Assembly: GCA_031277995.1 (NCBI GenBank)
Contig: JAITLH010000155.1
Span: forward strand, 1-6,769
Origin: Deltaproteobacteria bacterium
Lineage (GTDB): Bacteria > Desulfobacterota > Desulfarculia > Adiutricales > Adiutricaceae
Direction of reading: 5' to 3'
Length of the DNA: 6,769 nucleotides
The position numbers and the translations under genes were made by a program. Position 1 is the first letter of the stretch. Each line of letters opens with the position of its first letter. Positions 5,239-6,769 of the stretch are shown here, one piece after another. Under the pieces are notes generated by a model. It had not been told where the DNA came from, searched no databases, and saw only the letters and a list, made by a program, of their open reading frames with translations.

Positions 5239-5505
5239 GGGTTATTGGTCGTATATTTTTTTAGTTATCCGTTAAAAAAAATATGGCCTAGTCCTTTCGT
5301 GAGTTTTTTTACTGGAGCTACCATTATTAGCGATAAACTTAATCGATATCTTAGTTGAAAAAAACCTTTCACCCGGCCCCAAAATGAATCCCCGGCCTAC
5401 CCAGTCCAGTCACCCGCGTTCGTAAATGACCCGGCCATTTTTTCCCGCCCAAAGCCTACGCGAAAAACGAGGGGAAAGCGCGCCATTTTCCGGTCGATAT
5501 AGACA

Positions 5506-5550
5506 GGCCCCACAAGGCCCAGGGGCCCAGGGGCCCCACGGCCCCCCGGC
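5506..5550. repeat. GC-rich palindromic cluster just downstream of trxB
   Basis: CCCAGGGG occurs twice in tandem (5518-5533) among GGCCCC motifs. GGGGCC (5522-5527) and GGCCCC (5532-5537) form a 6-bp hairpin with loop CAGG. It lies about 35 bp beyond the trxB stop on the minus strand, but no T tract follows it on that strand. It may protect or shape the trxB 3' end; intrinsic termination is not supported. Confidence 0.45.
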
Positions 5551-5571
5551 CTTCGTTAGCGTAAACTTACC

Positions 5572-6498
5572 CTACTTCAATCCCTGGAGATACTCGTAAG
5601 CGCCCATGGCGGCCAGGGCCCCGTCGGCAGCGGCGGTCACGATCTGCCTAAGTTCGGTGTCCCTGACGTCGCCGGCCGCGAAGATGCCGGGCACGGAAGT
5701 TTTTAAGGCGCGGTCGGTCACGATCCAGCCGCCCGGGGCTTTTTCTATTTCGGGTGGCAAAAACCCAGAGTGGGGGGCGCTACCGATAAAAAGAAAAACG
5801 CCCGGAACGTCAAGATCTTTGGTTGCCCCGGTTTTTTTGTCCTTTAACACTAGGCCTTCCACGCCATCCGTGCCTTTTATGTCATGGACCTCATGGCTTA
5901 GATGCTTTTGGATTTTTGGGTTTTTGTCCAAGCGGTCCTGGACCAAACGATGGGCCCTAAATTCGTCGCGCCTATGGATTAGGTGAACCTTGGAAGCGTG
6001 GTTGGTCAAATACATGGCCTGCTCCAAAGCGGCGTTGCCGCCCCCGACCACGGCCACTTCCTTCCCGCGATAAAAACCCCCGTCGCAAATGGCGCAAAAA
6101 CTCACCCCCCGGCCGGCCATTTCCCGGGCTTTGTCGGAATCGAGATTTTTGTGATAGGCCCCGGTGGCAACGATTATGGCCGGGGCTTTTAAATCCCCGA
6201 CGTTGGTTTTTACGGTGTGCCCTAAACCGCCCTTGGCCGCGACCTCGATTCCCGTCACCATGGCGTCTTTAAATTCAGTTCCAAAGGCCTGGGCCTGATT
6301 ACGCATGGCCTCGGATAGCTCTTCCCCGGTAGTGACCACCGCCCCGGGCCAGTTCTCTATATCCCCGGTAAGCCGCATCTGGCCTCCGGCGATGGTCCTT
6401 TCCAATACCAATACGCCCAAACCGGCCCTGCGCCCATACACGGCCGCGGTCAAACCGGCCGGTCCCGCCCCGATGACAATCAAATCGTAATCAGCCAT
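5572..6498 (-). CDS. trxB: Thioredoxin reductase (NADPH, FAD flavoprotein)
   Basis: This cytoplasmic flavoenzyme passes electrons from NADPH through FAD and a redox-active disulfide to thioredoxin. The 308-residue protein is of normal length for the low-molecular-weight bacterial family. It shows the N-terminal FAD motif GAGPAG (10-15) and the active-site pair C135-A-I-C138 (commonly CATC). The NADPH-binding motif GGGNAALE lies at 152-159, HRRDEFRA (175-182) is the usual NADP 2'-phosphate determinant, and the second FAD motif GDVRDTELRQIVTAAADG lies at 276-293. All catalytic features are present. The start ATG (6498-6496) has the ribosome site GAGGA (6508-6504) five bases upstream. It is transcribed alone, convergent with pheA, and is probably a housekeeping gene unrelated to the aromatic operon. 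Confidence 0.96.
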   Translation of the reverse strand: MADYDLIVIGAGPAGLTAAVYGRRAGLGVLVLERTIAGGQMRLTGDIENWPGAVVTTGEELSEAMRNQAQAFGTEFKDAMVTGIEVAAKGGLGHTVKTNVGDLKAPAIIVATGAYHKNLDSDKAREMAGRGVSFCAICDGGFYRGKEVAVVGGGNAALEQAMYLTNHASKVHLIHRRDEFRAHRLVQDRLDKNPKIQKHLSHEVHDIKGTDGVEGLVLKDKKTGATKDLDVPGVFLFIGSAPHSGFLPPEIEKAPGGWIVTDRALKTSVPGIFAAGDVRDTELRQIVTAAADGALAAMGAYEYLQGLK

Positions 6499-6512
6499 GG
6501 TCTTCCTCGATT

Positions 6513-6529
6513 CGCCCCCGTTTGGGGCG
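6513..6529 (-). promoter_or_regulatory. Hairpin next to the trxB ribosome site
   Basis: CGCCCC and GGGGCG (6513-6518 and 6524-6529) form a perfect 6-bp stem with a 5-nt loop, only four bases from the trxB ribosome site (6501-6508). A second hairpin (6553-6570, seven pairs with one bulge) lies further upstream in the predicted 5' leader. They may affect translation or mRNA stability; no known riboswitch was recognised. Confidence 0.35.
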
Positions 6530-6598
6530 CTTTTAAACGTTAACGTCCAATTCCAAGGGCCAAGCCCTGGGAATCGGACTTGGCTTTAAACCCATTGG

Positions 6599-6628
6599 AT
6601 CGTAGCATTTTTAACGGCCTGACTTCAA
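6599..6628 (-). promoter_or_regulatory. Candidate sigma-70 promoter of trxB
   Basis: Read on the minus strand, TTGAAG (6628-6623), an 18-nt gap and TACGAT (6604-6599) give a reasonable housekeeping promoter, with four matches to each consensus box. Transcription would start near 6592, leaving a 5' leader of about 94 nt. Confidence 0.5.
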
Positions 6629-6743
6629 GGGACTAACTTAATGGCCAAACCATACCAAACATCTAGACACGGGTTTTTAAAAAATTAAAAAAAAATTTAA
6701 CGGTAACAATATGGCAAGTAAATAATGGCCATAAGGGGAGTTC
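6629..6743. other. AT-rich contig edge upstream of trxB
   Basis: This stretch contains poly-A/T runs (about 6674-6700) and no ORF with a credible ribosome site. Any gene further right has been lost, because the sequence turns into adapter at 6744. Confidence 0.5.
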
Positions 6744-6769
6744 AGATCGGAAGAGCACACGTCTGAACT
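6744..6769 (+). other. Illumina TruSeq-type adapter sequence (contaminant)
   Basis: The last 26 bases start AGATCGGAAGAGCACACG and end GTCTGAACT, which is the standard Illumina/NEBNext read-1 3' adapter. This is not genomic DNA. The real insert ends at or just before 6743. The bases AGTTCAGA (6739-6746) happen to be the inverse complement of the terminal TCTGAACT (6762-6769). Confidence 0.97.

Larger units (their letters stand above)
5152..5571. other. Convergent intergenic region between pheA and trxB
   Basis: I see no supported gene in these 420 bp. The left half (to about 5370) is AT-rich. It holds the 16-bp palindrome A8T8 (5189-5204) and a 10-bp inverted repeat ATATTTTTTT (5253-5262) with AAAAAAATAT (5275-5284). 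A terminator-like hairpin GCCTA/TAGGC (5213-5228) is followed by TTTTGTTTTT. The right half is GC-rich and ends in clustered GGGGCCC motifs. Base composition therefore changes sharply in the middle of the region. Confidence 0.6.

Noticed and set aside
5426..5599. 57-codon plus-strand ORF with GPxG-like repeats
   Set aside because: There is no ribosome site, its repeats come from the GGGGCCC cluster, and it runs into the 3' end of trxB on the opposite strand.

Overview
The window looks like one end of an assembled contig from a Gram-negative bacterium. An OmpA-family envelope protein supports this, together with a class I-beta DAHP synthase coupled to a chorismate mutase-prephenate dehydratase and an NADPH thioredoxin reductase. 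That combination fits the Deltaproteobacteria/Desulfobacterota broadly, but this assignment is an inference with low to moderate confidence. The DNA is rich in the palindrome GGCC, and AGG is a common arginine codon. The last 26 bases are Illumina adapter, so the right end is an artefact. The left end lies inside a repeat array, which may be why the assembly stopped there.

Layout. Positions 1-620 hold tandem and degenerate copies of a ~77-bp hairpin-bearing repeat, with no convincing gene. Positions 620-1191 are non-coding, with homopolymer T runs and short palindromes. A secreted OmpA-like protein is encoded at 1192-2181. It is followed by a G/T-rich stretch with almost no A, and by a likely terminator (2370-2448). 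A strong sigma-70 type promoter (2451-2479) starts a ~420-nt leader. The leader carries a short ORF whose product contains a nine-residue Phe/Tyr run, and a perfect intrinsic terminator preceded by segments able to form alternative pairings. Downstream lie the aroF-like and pheA genes, which overlap by four bases, and a strong terminator (5102-5151). A 420-bp convergent intergenic region separates them from trxB, which is on the minus strand with its own promoter candidate.

How it works together. AroF makes DAHP, the first intermediate of the shikimate pathway. PheA turns chorismate into prephenate and then phenylpyruvate. The two genes therefore hold the entry step and the Phe-specific branch of aromatic amino acid synthesis. 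The leader reads as a classical translation-dependent attenuator: a ribosome stalled on Phe/Tyr codons would favour an antiterminator and let RNA polymerase reach aroF-pheA. The AroF N-terminus lacks the ferredoxin-like regulatory domain found on some relatives, and the PheA ACT domain has a changed Phe-binding motif. Control may therefore lean on the leader RNA more than on enzyme feedback. The attenuator is the most interesting element in this window.
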